In this document: positions 44,783 to 53,770 of the stretch, in pieces
How positions within the stretch are numbered: position 1 is the stretch's first letter
How the letters are laid out: each line of letters starts with the position of its first letter
NCBI RefSeq assembly: GCF_035621495.1
Contig: NZ_CP141821.1
Coordinates: 186,001-250,000, forward strand
Direction of reading: 5' to 3'
Source of the DNA: Thermococcus sp. SY098
Lineage (GTDB): Archaea; Methanobacteriota_B; Thermococci; Thermococcales; Thermococcaceae
DNA length: 64,000 bases
Program-made: the position numbers and the translations under genes
The notes under the pieces: generated by a model
Database searches by the model: none
Seen by the model: the letters and a program-made list of their open reading frames with translations, nothing else
What the model was told of the DNA's origin: nothing

Positions 44783-45457
44783 ATGGAGTTTTTAGAGTGC
44801 ATTAAAAAGCGGATCATCCAAGATGATGAGCTAAAAAATGGGCTTTATTCCTTAATCATTTATGGTTCATTTGTAAGGGGAGATTTTCTCGAAAATGTAA
44901 GCGATTTGGACTTTTTTGCAGTGATAATAAAAGACGAGTCAATTATCCCAAAGCTTAAGCAGGTCTTGGAGGATTGCATCAAGGAAGTCAATGCCGTTGA
45001 AGTTGACTTGGCATGGGAATATCTGGAGAATATAGGCGATCCACTGAGAAAAGGAGTTCCTTTCAAGTTTTTGACCATCTATCAAGAAGATTTTCTTGAA
45101 AACCACATCGTCGTTTACGGCAAGGATATAGCAGATGTTCTGCCAAAATATAAATTTGAGGATCTTCTGGACTGGAGAATAGAGCGAATTTTAAAGCTGA
45201 TCAAGAGATCTAAGGGGAATACAAAGCTGATGCATATATTAGCTGGAGAAACCGCAAGACTTTTAGCCCTAATTAATGGAGCAAAAAGCCTCAGAAAGAA
45301 TGATATTATGAACATTCTTGAGAAGATTCAAGATGAGGAGGCAATTGAGATTTATAGGGCCTATCTGGATGGAAGAAAACTTAAGTTTGATGAGAACTTC
45401 CTTGTGAGGTTCATAGAGTCAAGAATGACAAAGACAAAAATGGAAAGGCAATGTTAA
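44783..45457 (+). CDS. Nucleotidyltransferase-domain protein
   Basis: A 224-residue protein with an N-terminal minimal nucleotidyltransferase domain: YGSFVRGDFLENVSDLDFF (near 27-45) gives the GS...D-x-D metal pattern, and a further acidic residue is in VEVDLAWEY. The C-terminal half is helical and may be a substrate-binding or HEPN-like region, though no R-x4-6-H motif is seen. It is larger than MNT antitoxins and has no toxin partner nearby. It follows the DUF192 gene with a five-base gap and its stop shares TTAA with trm5. Substrate unknown. Confidence 0.72.
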   Translation: MEFLECIKKRIIQDDELKNGLYSLIIYGSFVRGDFLENVSDLDFFAVIIKDESIIPKLKQVLEDCIKEVNAVEVDLAWEYLENIGDPLRKGVPFKFLTIYQEDFLENHIVVYGKDIADVLPKYKFEDLLDWRIERILKLIKRSKGNTKLMHILAGETARLLALINGAKSLRKNDIMNILEKIQDEEAIEIYRAYLDGRKLKFDENFLVRFIESRMTKTKMERQC

Positions 45458-46446
45458 TAAACTATAAAGTCAATAGCGATGTTATATTGGTAGGGGGCAT
45501 AAGGCCTAACCTTCCTTCGCTCCAAAAATTTGACTTTTTTCCCGAGCTCTCTTGCAACAGTCTTGATTCTCTCTTCATGTTCCCCAAACAAGTTATCTTC
45601 ATGGGAGAATCCATAATAGTGTACTATCCCCCCGCTCTTTACACTCAGCATAGCCTCTCTTAAAAATTCATGTGCGAACTTTGGAAGGTTCATGATGACC
45701 CTATCGGCTTTAATCTGACCAGCAACTTTTCTGACGTCTCCCAAGATTGGAATTACATTGGGCGTTTTATTCAGTCTCTTATTTTTTTCTAAATATTTTA
45801 CCGCCCAGGGATTGATGTCGCATGCAAAAACGAGCCTAACTTTTTTTGCAAGCAAAATTGAATAAGGGCCAACACCAGCAAACATATCGAAGACTATTTC
45901 TCCCTCTTTAGCTTTTTTAAAGATTCTCATTCTTTCTGTAGCTAAGCGAGGGGAGAAATAAACCTTCGCAACATCCAGCTTAAGCTTTATTCCATTTTCT
46001 CTATGCAATGTCTCTGTCCTCTTTTCCCCCGCTAAATGGATGAGCTCTCTAATCCTAAATTCTCCAGAAACTGCGCTTCCTTTTGCGAAAACAGCTTTTA
46101 TATACTTGTGAACTTTTAAAATTGCCTCTCCAATTTGTTTTCCATACTCCATAAGTTCCTCTGGGAGTTCAATTACTGCTATATCTCCAATTATATCGAA
46201 GGAAGAGGGAAGAAGAGATCTCAGACGGTCGGGAATATTCACAACCTCCCGATAGCTGTGGGGTCTCTTTTCAATCGGTTCAAATTCAGTCTCAACGATT
46301 TCAAATCCCTCAACTCTCTCTTTTATGGGAAAAATTAGGAAATCTCCTTCTCGCTTAACTTTGTAGTTTTTATCCAGAACATCAAGCTCGATAAGCTTTT
46401 TTCTTGCTTTTTCACCTTCATGTTTATGAACTCTAATTCCAAGCAT
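45454..46446 (-). CDS. trm5: tRNA (guanine37-N1)-methyltransferase Trm5
   Basis: A 330-residue class I methyltransferase of the Trm5 family. It methylates G37 with S-adenosylmethionine to prevent frameshifting and starts wyosine synthesis in tRNA-Phe. Motifs are VFDMFAGVGPYSILLAKK (SAM binding, near 200), DINPWAVKYLEKNK and NLPKFAHEFL, with an N-terminal D1 region. Thermococcales have Trm5a and Trm5b paralogs; length and the N-terminal layout favour Trm5b, but I am not sure. The start codon is ATG 46446. A promoter is not obvious. Confidence 0.9.
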   Translation of the reverse strand: MLGIRVHKHEGEKARKKLIELDVLDKNYKVKREGDFLIFPIKERVEGFEIVETEFEPIEKRPHSYREVVNIPDRLRSLLPSSFDIIGDIAVIELPEELMEYGKQIGEAILKVHKYIKAVFAKGSAVSGEFRIRELIHLAGEKRTETLHRENGIKLKLDVAKVYFSPRLATERMRIFKKAKEGEIVFDMFAGVGPYSILLAKKVRLVFACDINPWAVKYLEKNKRLNKTPNVIPILGDVRKVAGQIKADRVIMNLPKFAHEFLREAMLSVKSGGIVHYYGFSHEDNLFGEHEERIKTVARELGKKVKFLERRKVRPYAPYQYNIAIDFIVY

Positions 46447-46498
46447 TTTTCATCAAATTCAGAAGGGAAGTGCAAATTTAAAAGAATTGTGAACGAAA

Positions 46499-46508
46499 AC
46501 TTTTTAAA
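46499..46508 (+). promoter_or_regulatory. TATA box of tRNA-Glu
   Basis: ACTTTTTAAATGG is centred around 46504, about 30 bases before the tRNA 5' end, matching archaeal promoter spacing for a short-leader tRNA gene. Confidence 0.6.
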
Positions 46509-46534
46509 TGGACTTAGGGCTTAAGATATTGGAC

Positions 46535-46612
46535 GCCCCGGTGGTGTAGCCCGGTCAAACATGCGGGCCTTTCGAGCCCGCGCCCCGGGTTCAAATCCCG
46601 GCCGGGGCACCA
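46535..46612 (+). tRNA. tRNA-Glu (TTC anticodon)
   Basis: Acceptor stem GCCCCGG (46535-46541) pairs with CCGGGGC (46602-46608). The D-arm is GTGT...ACAT, the anticodon arm CGGGC-CTTTCGA-GCCCG with TTC at 34-36, and the T-arm contains GGGTTCAAATCCC. Discriminator A is at 46609 and CCA is encoded at 46610-46612. No intron is seen. Confidence 0.97.
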
Positions 46613-46668
46613 AAACTGCTTGCTTTTTGCTCTTTCGGAAATATTAATAAAAACACACAAAGTAAATT

Positions 46669-48717
46669 TTACTCCACAAAGAACTCTGCAAGAAGATCTA
46701 TGTATTCCTCATTTACACCACTTAGGTATTTGCTTACTTTTTTTCCTGTTTGATTTCTGTCTTTTCCAGCAAGAATTATCACAATTTGCTTTTCTGTCCA
46801 GACATCTCTTTTAATAAATATCCCCTGCTCCCCTTGGATAACCCTCTCCTGCTCTTCTAAGCTTAGTGCTTGTTGTACATATTTTCCCACTCCATCGTAT
46901 GCTTTTGGACCCCCAAGGATTATTATAAATCTCGAGCTCTTGAACTTCTCAAACTCCTGAGGTCTTGCTCTAATAACCATTACTCCAAAGCTTTCTAAGG
47001 ATTTCTTGAGTTCTTTTCCTTTTATCTCCCAATCAATGTCATTTGCAAGTATAACTGTTTGTACAATTGGGGCAAATGTCTTAATGGGTCTAAATTCCGA
47101 AGTCCATTCAATCAAGTCCTTTAAGACTTTGAACTCTTTCTTCCCACCAGCTTCAACTTCAAAGGAAACATATGCACTCCTGAATCCGTCTCCTCTATGT
47201 TTCTGATCTCTTGTTATTATTGCTCCCATGTAGTCAGTTGAAAGCGCCACTATGTCAATGATATCGGGATTTATTGCTTTCAGCAATCTAATTCTTTCGA
47301 TAATCTCCTGAGATGCAGTTAAATTGAGCGTTTTAAAACCAACAGGAATTGAAATTTTGTCGTCTAAGATTTTTGAACCAATGATTTTGTCAATCAGTGT
47401 GAAATCTAGTGCGGATACGCTTTTTAGATAATTTGAATTCCCAAAAAGCTCTTCTTGAAGTTCGGCAAACTCCTTAATGTCATCTTTAACATCAAGCTTT
47501 AAACTCCGAATCCTATCCTTTGCAAACTTTAAGCTTTTAGGAGGCAGCAAATATTGCCATCCAAAAGCAGTTCTTGTCTCATTTGTGAATTCAAGAAGTG
47601 AAGTACTCTTGATGATTTCTCTGTTCTTTATTCCGATCTTGGCAGATGAAGGTATAAATGGCAAAATTGAGGGTATCTCCGCTAAGTAGGGCATTCCCAA
47701 TTCAATTGCTTTCAGCTTTACCTCCTCGATGAAGGGTAAAAGCTCAAGTCCCAAAGCTGTTGCTATACTGCCGTTTTTGTACGCTTCAAATCCTCCAATA
47801 TGTTTACTCGAACCTAACTTTATGAGTTTGTTGTTAAATACCGTCCCATCATACAAAGTACCGTGGGTCACTATTAGTCCAGCATTGTTTGCTCTAAGAT
47901 ATCTGAGAAGCTTGTATATGTCCTTCATTGAAATTTCCCACTCTTTCATCCACAAGTTAGATAAAATAATCACATCTGGCTTGAACTCTTCTAATGCAGA
48001 GGACAGTTCATTGGAAGTTATCACCGCAATGTTGTATTCATCAGCGAGATATTGCCAGTTGTGGAAACTCAGGAAATCGGGGTGTTTACCAAAAGGTCTG
48101 AGTATGGAGAGAACATCTTTGTAGTCACTCATGTTATAATGATATCTTTCAAAGGAGAGATTGACCATCAAATCCAAATCCTTGAGATTTTGAACCATTC
48201 CCCAAAGTTTTAGGGAAGGATCAACTATAAGTATCTTTTTGCCCCCAGGATTCGGAACAAAATATATCCCTACAGGACTTTCAACAATGTTTCCCTCTTT
48301 GTCCTCAATAACTGCCTTGAATTCAACTAAACTTCCTGGAGGTTGAGGGGGTATAGCTACCTTTCCATAAAATGTCGTGAAATTGAATTTCTGGGTTAAG
48401 AACCTACTTGTTATTATGTTATACATAGTCTCATTTTCGTTTACCGTAGCTTCTGAAGCATAGAGCCACTTCCAATTTCCTCTGTTTACCCTATAGTAAA
48501 TTCCCATCTTTACAATTCCAATGTCATCTATACCGTAAAGATAAACTGTATATGAAATATTTGGGGAAACAGTAAGGAATTTTGGATAAAGGTTTCCAAC
48601 AACTATAACTGGAGGACGTGGATTTTTTACAAGAGCAACAACCTCAGCATGAGTAGGAGGCAAGGCAGTCAATATCATTATCATCAACAAAAATAATGGG
48701 ATATGTATCCTCCTCAT
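46669..48717 (-). CDS. Large secreted protein with C-terminal surface-binding-like region
   Basis: A 682-residue protein that I do not recognise as a whole. A signal peptide (residues 1-24, ending THA) is followed by a beta-rich domain (about 40-160) and a large mixed domain in which KILIVDPSLKLWG, YNIAVITSN and PDVIILSNLW segments suggest an alpha/beta Rossmann-like or GATase-type fold. A C-terminal part has FIIILGGPKAYDGVGKYV and QIVIILAGKDRNQTGKKV, resembling cell-wall-binding repeat features. It diverges from the FecCD-type permease gene by 98 bases. The ATG follows GGTGATGAAAA. A role in surface binding or nutrient capture is possible but unproven. Confidence 0.65.
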   Translation of the reverse strand: MRRIHIPLFLLMIMILTALPPTHAEVVALVKNPRPPVIVVGNLYPKFLTVSPNISYTVYLYGIDDIGIVKMGIYYRVNRGNWKWLYASEATVNENETMYNIITSRFLTQKFNFTTFYGKVAIPPQPPGSLVEFKAVIEDKEGNIVESPVGIYFVPNPGGKKILIVDPSLKLWGMVQNLKDLDLMVNLSFERYHYNMSDYKDVLSILRPFGKHPDFLSFHNWQYLADEYNIAVITSNELSSALEEFKPDVIILSNLWMKEWEISMKDIYKLLRYLRANNAGLIVTHGTLYDGTVFNNKLIKLGSSKHIGGFEAYKNGSIATALGLELLPFIEEVKLKAIELGMPYLAEIPSILPFIPSSAKIGIKNREIIKSTSLLEFTNETRTAFGWQYLLPPKSLKFAKDRIRSLKLDVKDDIKEFAELQEELFGNSNYLKSVSALDFTLIDKIIGSKILDDKISIPVGFKTLNLTASQEIIERIRLLKAINPDIIDIVALSTDYMGAIITRDQKHRGDGFRSAYVSFEVEAGGKKEFKVLKDLIEWTSEFRPIKTFAPIVQTVILANDIDWEIKGKELKKSLESFGVMVIRARPQEFEKFKSSRFIIILGGPKAYDGVGKYVQQALSLEEQERVIQGEQGIFIKRDVWTEKQIVIILAGKDRNQTGKKVSKYLSGVNEEYIDLLAEFFVE

Positions 48718-48815
48718 TTTTCATCACCAGTAAAATTGTTTAGACTTCATAGTATTTAGCCTTTTGTTGAGTTAGATTTTTAAGAAAAAGATGGACAAAT
48801 AATCCAGGTGGAAAT

Positions 48816-49814
48816 ATGAAAAAATTCATGACTCTGGTGTTGTCCTCACTCATCCTTATCTTTACCGGCATAGCTTTTGGATCAGTTAATTTGCCTTTTT
48901 CTAAGATTTTGGGTACATTCACCCTTGAAAATTTAAAATTGGCAGTATATAACCCCAAGAAACTTGGCACAACTGAGACGATAATACTTCAGATAAGAAT
49001 GCCCCGTGTGTTACTTGCATATCTTGTGGGACTCAGCCTTGCCTCTGCTGGAACAGCTTCCCAAGCTCTGTTTAAAAATCCTCTTGCAGATCCTTACATA
49101 TTAGGAATAAGTGGTGGAGCTGCTGTAGGTGCCGCCTTGGCGGCTTTGTATTTTCCAACACACATGGGGGTTTTTGCCCTTATTGGTGCTTTGATCTCAG
49201 TTGCTATTGTTTACAATATTTCAAAAGTTGATGACCACATACCGGTGGATACTCTTTTATTGGCAGGAATCGCCTTTGGGTTTTTTGCTCATGCTGTAAC
49301 TTCGTACCTCCTTTATGTTGGAAGAGAAAGAATCCACATGGCAATTTTCTGGCTCATGGGGACATTCAACGGGGCAACGTGGGATGATGTCAAACTTGTT
49401 CTTTTTTCATCTATTGTGGGATTTTCATTTTTGATGCTTAGGTGGAAAGAGTTAAACCTTCTGCTTTTTGGAGAAGAGAGCATAGCACTCGGCTTGGATT
49501 TGAACTTCTATCGAAAAATTATAATATTTGTGATCTCCATGCTTACAGCGTTTGCTGTTGCAACAAGCGGAATAATTGGATTTGTTGGACTCATAAGTCC
49601 CCATGCCATGCGTTTAGTGTTTGGACCAAACCACAAAAACCTCTTACCAGCAGCAGCTCTCTTTGGAGGGTCATTAATGGTATTTGCAGACTTACTGGCA
49701 AGGATAGTACTAAAACCTGCTGAAATACCTGTAGGCATAATAACGGCTCTGTTTGGGGCGCCTTTCTTCATTTACCTCCTTATGAAGCGTAAAAGGGGGG
49801 AACTTTATGCTTGA
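48816..49814 (+). CDS. FecCD/BtuC-type ABC importer permease
   Basis: A 332-residue permease with about ten membrane segments. Family marks are RMPRVLLAYLVGLSLASAGTASQALFKNPLADP, GISGGAAVGAALAAL, LGLDLNFYRK and GIIGFVGLISPHAMRLVFGPNHK. Such permeases import iron-siderophore, heme, cobalamin or similar compounds. The start follows CAGGTGGAAAT. It overlaps the ATPase gene by eight bases. No substrate-binding protein gene is adjacent. Confidence 0.93.
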   Translation: MKKFMTLVLSSLILIFTGIAFGSVNLPFSKILGTFTLENLKLAVYNPKKLGTTETIILQIRMPRVLLAYLVGLSLASAGTASQALFKNPLADPYILGISGGAAVGAALAALYFPTHMGVFALIGALISVAIVYNISKVDDHIPVDTLLLAGIAFGFFAHAVTSYLLYVGRERIHMAIFWLMGTFNGATWDDVKLVLFSSIVGFSFLMLRWKELNLLLFGEESIALGLDLNFYRKIIIFVISMLTAFAVATSGIIGFVGLISPHAMRLVFGPNHKNLLPAAALFGGSLMVFADLLARIVLKPAEIPVGIITALFGAPFFIYLLMKRKRGELYA

Positions 49815-50523
49815 AGTTAATGTTTCATTCTCATATGGTTCACGAAGAATCCTTCATGATGTGGAGTTTTCTGCTCAAAAGAACTCTCTCCTTGCTATCA
49901 TTGGCCCCAACGGTGCGGGCAAGTCCACTTTGCTGAAGTGCATGGTGGGTATTCTTAAGCCTGAGGGGTATGTGAACTTTAATAACATTAACTTGATTGA
50001 GTTAAAACCTAAAGAACGGGCAAAGTTTATCACCTACGTTCCTCAAACCTCTGTTCCGGAATTTGCCTTCACGATTGAAGAGTTTGTTGAAATGGGCACA
50101 TATGCAACAAGGGGCGATATAAAAGAAGCCCTAAGGAAAGTTGGGATGTGGGAAAGAAGAAAAGAATTTGTGACGAACTTAAGTGGCGGTGAATACCAGC
50201 TTGTCCTCATTGCGAGGGCATTGGCTCAAGGAAGCGAGATAATTCTTTTAGACGAGCCTACATCTCACTTGGATATCAACCACGCCCTGCTTGTAATGAA
50301 CCTCCTAAAGGACATCAAAGAGGAGAAGATAGTTATAGCTGTGATGCATGACCTAAACTTGGCATTACAGTACTCTGATGAAATTATCCTACTAAACAAA
50401 GGGAAAGTTGAGTGGAGGGGGAATACAAAAGACCTCAAACCAGAAGTTTTGGAAAGAGTGTATAGTGTCAAAGCCAAGATACTTGAGGTCGAAAGTAAGC
50501 CAATAATTCTGGTAGAGATTTAA
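49807..50523 (+). CDS. FecE/BtuD-type ABC importer ATPase
   Basis: A 238-residue ATPase with Walker A GPNGAGKST, Q-loop TYVPQTSVPEF, signature NLSGGEYQLVLIARALA, Walker B IILLDEPTSHLDI and H-loop VMHDLNLAL. It powers the permease encoded just before it (eight-base overlap). The stop shares TTAA with the opposite gene. Substrate not shown; FecCD transporters need an external binding protein, which must be encoded elsewhere or be one of the secreted proteins here. Confidence 0.94.
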   Translation: MLEVNVSFSYGSRRILHDVEFSAQKNSLLAIIGPNGAGKSTLLKCMVGILKPEGYVNFNNINLIELKPKERAKFITYVPQTSVPEFAFTIEEFVEMGTYATRGDIKEALRKVGMWERRKEFVTNLSGGEYQLVLIARALAQGSEIILLDEPTSHLDINHALLVMNLLKDIKEEKIVIAVMHDLNLALQYSDEIILLNKGKVEWRGNTKDLKPEVLERVYSVKAKILEVESKPIILVEI

Positions 50524-51035
50524 GGACTTAGTACTTTCAAAAGCTCATGGGAGATTTCTTCTCTTATCTTTTCCCTGTTCCCAACTGTTAGGACATAGAG
50601 CTTTCCCCTGTTTTTGAATCTATGCACCCATCTCCTATGCAGAGTTGCCAGCAGAGGCTTTTCACTCCTCAAAGCTTCCTCTATAACCTTTGCAAACTCC
50701 TTGCTCTTGAACTCCATCGCACCAATTTCGTCAATTATTATGACATCTGCATTTCGGATGGCCCTTCTTATTGCAGAAACCCCTATTTTGTCTAAATCTT
50801 CAACATTCACGACGTACTTTCCAACCCTGGGATAGCCTTCTCCAACCCATGCCAAAATACCCTCCTCGTTAGTATCAAGCGCTCTGATCTTAAATCCAAC
50901 TCTCTTTCCCTGTTCTCTAACTTCCTGTGTGACCATCCCGCCTATCCTAAAGCCACTTTTTCTGAGATCTTCTGCAATTTTAAGAACAATGGTCGTTTTC
51001 CCAACTCCAGGCACTCCCGTTACAAAAATCTTCAT
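50520..51035 (-). CDS. Nucleoside-triphosphatase THEP1
   Basis: A 171-residue THEP1-type NTPase with Walker A GVPGVGKTT (near 7-15), Walker B VIIIDEIGAMEF and the following KPLLATLHRRWVH. The family hydrolyses several NTPs and is linked to nucleotide-dependent signalling or RNA metabolism in archaea. ATG 51035, after GGTGGTGCC, is chosen; an upstream frame adds eight residues without support. It converges on the ATPase gene and lies 61 bases from the CWB2 gene end. Confidence 0.88.
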   Translation of the reverse strand: MKIFVTGVPGVGKTTIVLKIAEDLRKSGFRIGGMVTQEVREQGKRVGFKIRALDTNEEGILAWVGEGYPRVGKYVVNVEDLDKIGVSAIRRAIRNADVIIIDEIGAMEFKSKEFAKVIEEALRSEKPLLATLHRRWVHRFKNRGKLYVLTVGNREKIREEISHELLKVLSP

Positions 51036-51096
51036 GGCACCACCAGACTCTTTTAACATTGCTAAAGATTAAAAAATTGTGGAAATCAAAGATGTG

Positions 51097-52350
51097 TCAG
51101 CCGTTGTTTTCTTCGCCACTCTCATTATGGTGGTCTTCGTGGTGTCCCTCTTCATGATGGTTCTCTTCCTTGTGCTCCTTGCCTTCTCCGTGGTGCTTTT
51201 CTTTTTCCTCCCATCTTGCCCTTATGAGCTCTTTTTCACCGTGATACCTTGTTTTTATCATATCTCTAAGCTGAGCTAAAAGTTGCTTAGCTAACTCATA
51301 GTCCCCATTATCATATGCTTGTTCTACTTGTTCCAATAGGCTCTTCTCCTCCGTTACATTGAATCCAAGCTCTTCAAGTCTCTCAATTATGTCTTCAAGT
51401 TTTTCCAGCTGTATCTTAAGCTTCATAGTTTCATTTTTGTGCATCATTACCTGCATCTCTTCACTGCCCATTTTTATGACGACCTCTGCAAGTGATTTGG
51501 CTGCAATGGCAAGTCCGTACGCTTTTCCATATTTCGTTTCATTATATGCCTCTTTAGCTTCTTGGAGATGATCCTTTGCCTTCTCGAGGAGTTTTTCGGC
51601 GGCAGGAATAGAGGTGTTTGCAATTAATGATTCAGCAAGGGCTGTTCTGTTCTCTGCAATTTGAATAGCAAGCAAGGCATCTTCTGCGGATATGGTTACA
51701 TTTTCACAAGTTACATTGGCGTTAAGCTTTTCACGAACTCTTTCCCTGACCTTTTCTGTAATATTCCCTGAGTATGGAGTGTTTATTATAATGACCCCCG
51801 TTATGTTTAGCAAATTGAGTATTTGAGTCTGATTTTCAAAATTGTCCTTATCCACATAGATTATGATTGTCCTTCCTGTTATGTTTTCAGCTTTTCTAAT
51901 TGCCGTTACATCTTCTCCGTAAACGATGACAACTTTAACATTTTTCATCAATTCGGAGTAGTTTTCAAATAGGTACTGAAGTACTGCAAGGTTGGTTTCA
52001 TATCTGTTTGCTCCCCATCTCCTGACATATGGTATTCCAAGATCTTGGAGGTCACTTAGATATTGATCAACTACAGCATTGGGGCCTCCGATTACAAGAA
52101 CTAAGTCGGGAGCTCTTGCAACTATCTCCGACGTAACATTTGGATCGTAGATTCCCCACGGTGTTACGACCACAGATGCATTTAGGTACTCAGCAATTTT
52201 CTCAGCCAGAGCATGGTCAGCTTCATTATCACTCACTAATATTACTAAATTTAAGCTGGTTGCTGTTTCACTCTGAGCCCTTGATAAGGGTGTTGCACTC
52301 GCTAAAACCAAAAACCCAAACAAGAGGGCAAGTATTTTTCTTCCCATCAT
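51097..52350 (-). CDS. Secreted CWB2-type protein with coiled coil and His-rich tail
   Basis: A 417-residue secreted protein. It has a signal peptide (1-25, ending SRA) and a cell-wall-binding repeat 2 domain (about 30-230) with the typical VIGGPNAVVDQYLSDL and VRRWGANRYETNLAVL. A long helical/coiled-coil part (about 245-380) contains KLQIQLEKLEDII-type heptads and an EQAYDNGDYELAKQLL repeat. The tail from about 385 is packed with His and Glu (KHHGEGKEHKEE, HHEEGHHEDHH). The tail should bind metal ions such as zinc, nickel or copper at the cell surface. It sits next to a FecCD importer, which makes a joint metal role plausible. Starts at ATG 52350 after GAGGTGAAAGCGC. Confidence 0.8.
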   Translation of the reverse strand: MMGRKILALLFGFLVLASATPLSRAQSETATSLNLVILVSDNEADHALAEKIAEYLNASVVVTPWGIYDPNVTSEIVARAPDLVLVIGGPNAVVDQYLSDLQDLGIPYVRRWGANRYETNLAVLQYLFENYSELMKNVKVVIVYGEDVTAIRKAENITGRTIIIYVDKDNFENQTQILNLLNITGVIIINTPYSGNITEKVRERVREKLNANVTCENVTISAEDALLAIQIAENRTALAESLIANTSIPAAEKLLEKAKDHLQEAKEAYNETKYGKAYGLAIAAKSLAEVVIKMGSEEMQVMMHKNETMKLKIQLEKLEDIIERLEELGFNVTEEKSLLEQVEQAYDNGDYELAKQLLAQLRDMIKTRYHGEKELIRARWEEKEKHHGEGKEHKEENHHEEGHHEDHHNESGEENNG

Positions 52351-52648
52351 GCGCTTTCACCTCACTTATTTTTACTAAAAACGTTGTATTTAAGCTTTTT
52401 TCACGAAATCGTCAATTAACATTCACGTTTGTTTATAAAAAAGTCCCCATATCACTTTTTGTCCTTTTTATCGTTAACAACCGTTTTTAATCGTTTATTA
52501 TTGTTTAACCTCGAAAATAATGTTCGTTTTTAGAATTTTAGTGGTTAGCTACAGCAAATCTCAGATATATTCGCCACATCTTTGATTTTTAAATTTATAA
52601 AGAACAAAGCTTAAATCGGAAATTTGAGAAGTTCATTAGGTGATGAAA
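52351..52648. other. 298-base AT-rich divergent promoter region
   Basis: No gene is seen. It carries promoters for the CWB2 gene (TATA-like CTTAAATAC near 52389 on the minus strand) and for mtnA (TTTATAAAG near 52593-52601). CGTTT occurs repeatedly: CACGTTTG near 52423, CCGTTTTTAATCGTTTATTATTG near 52485 and GTTCGTTTTTAG near 52525. This could be a regulator-binding cluster or chance in AT-rich DNA. Confidence 0.35.
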
Positions 52649-53713
52649 ATGAAGCTTAAGTACAAGCCAGAGGAACTTACAAAGCTCCCAAGGAGTGTTG
52701 AGTATAAAGATAAGAAAGTTTACCTCATTGATCAGAGGCTTTTACCCCGGGAGTTTAAGGTCATACCTCTAAGCACTGTTGAGCAGGTTGCAAAAGCCAT
52801 AAAGACAATGCAGGTGAGAGGTGCTCCAGCTATAGGAGCAGCTGCTGCTTTTGGTTTAGCCTTATATGCCGAGAGGAACAAGGCAGAAACAAAGGACAAG
52901 TTTTTTGATGGGTTTTACAGGGCATATGAGATCCTGAAAAACACCCGTCCAACAGCGGTGAACCTCTTCTGGGCATTGAATAGAATAAAAAAACTTGTCG
53001 AAGAACATAGAGAGGACAGCTTAGCTGAAATAAAGCGTTTGATAGTCAGGGAAGCTCAGAAAATAGCGGATGAAGATGTTGAAGCAAACCTAAGGATGGG
53101 ACACATTGGAGCTGAAATTCTGCCAGAGGGAAATGTACTAACTCATTGTAACGCCGGAAGCTTGGCAACTGTTCATCTCGGCACTGTTGGTGCTGTTCTA
53201 AGAGTTATGCACAAAGAAGGAAAGCTCAACTTACTGTGGGTTGACGAGACAAGACCGGTTTTGCAAGGTGCTCGCTTATCTGCGTGGGAGTATCACTATG
53301 ATGGTATCCCACTCAAGCTCATTGCCGATAATATGGCTGGCTTTGTGATGCAGCAGGGGAAGGTCGATGCCATAATTGTTGGTGCCGATAGAATCGTTGC
53401 AAACGGCGACTTTGCAAATAAGATTGGAACTTATACTTTGGCTGTATTAGCTAAGGAGCACGGGATTCCATTCTTCACAGTTGCACCGCTATCAACAATT
53501 GACATGAGCCTTAAGAGCGGCAAGGAGATACCAATTGAAGAGCGCAGCAGGGAGGAAGTGCTGACATGCGGCGGCTGTAAGATCGCTCCAGACGTTGATG
53601 TCTACAACCCAGCTTTTGATATTACGCCTCACAAGTATCTGACGGCAATAATAACAGACAGAGGCGTTGTTTATCCTCCATTTGAGAGGAACTTAAAGAA
53701 GTTGTTTGAGTAA
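52649..53713 (+). CDS. mtnA: S-methyl-5-thioribose-1-phosphate isomerase-type protein
   Basis: A 354-residue protein of the MtnA/eIF2B-alpha family with RGAPAIGAAAAFG, THCNAGSLATVHLGT, VDETRPVLQGARLSAWEY, VGADRIVANGDFANKIGT and CKIAPDVDVYNPAFDITP. It isomerises methylthioribose-1-phosphate to the ribulose form, recycling the methylthioadenosine left from S-adenosylmethionine use. ATG 52649, four bases after GGTGAT, is chosen over the ATG at 52643 that overlaps it. Related ribose-1,5-bisphosphate isomerases exist in the same family, but the motifs favour MtnA. Confidence 0.92.
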   Translation: MKLKYKPEELTKLPRSVEYKDKKVYLIDQRLLPREFKVIPLSTVEQVAKAIKTMQVRGAPAIGAAAAFGLALYAERNKAETKDKFFDGFYRAYEILKNTRPTAVNLFWALNRIKKLVEEHREDSLAEIKRLIVREAQKIADEDVEANLRMGHIGAEILPEGNVLTHCNAGSLATVHLGTVGAVLRVMHKEGKLNLLWVDETRPVLQGARLSAWEYHYDGIPLKLIADNMAGFVMQQGKVDAIIVGADRIVANGDFANKIGTYTLAVLAKEHGIPFFTVAPLSTIDMSLKSGKEIPIEERSREEVLTCGGCKIAPDVDVYNPAFDITPHKYLTAIITDRGVVYPPFERNLKKLFE

Positions 53714-53770
53714 TCTTTTCTATTCATAAAATTTTATAAACCTTTTAGATTAGTAATTCTTGGTGATGTG

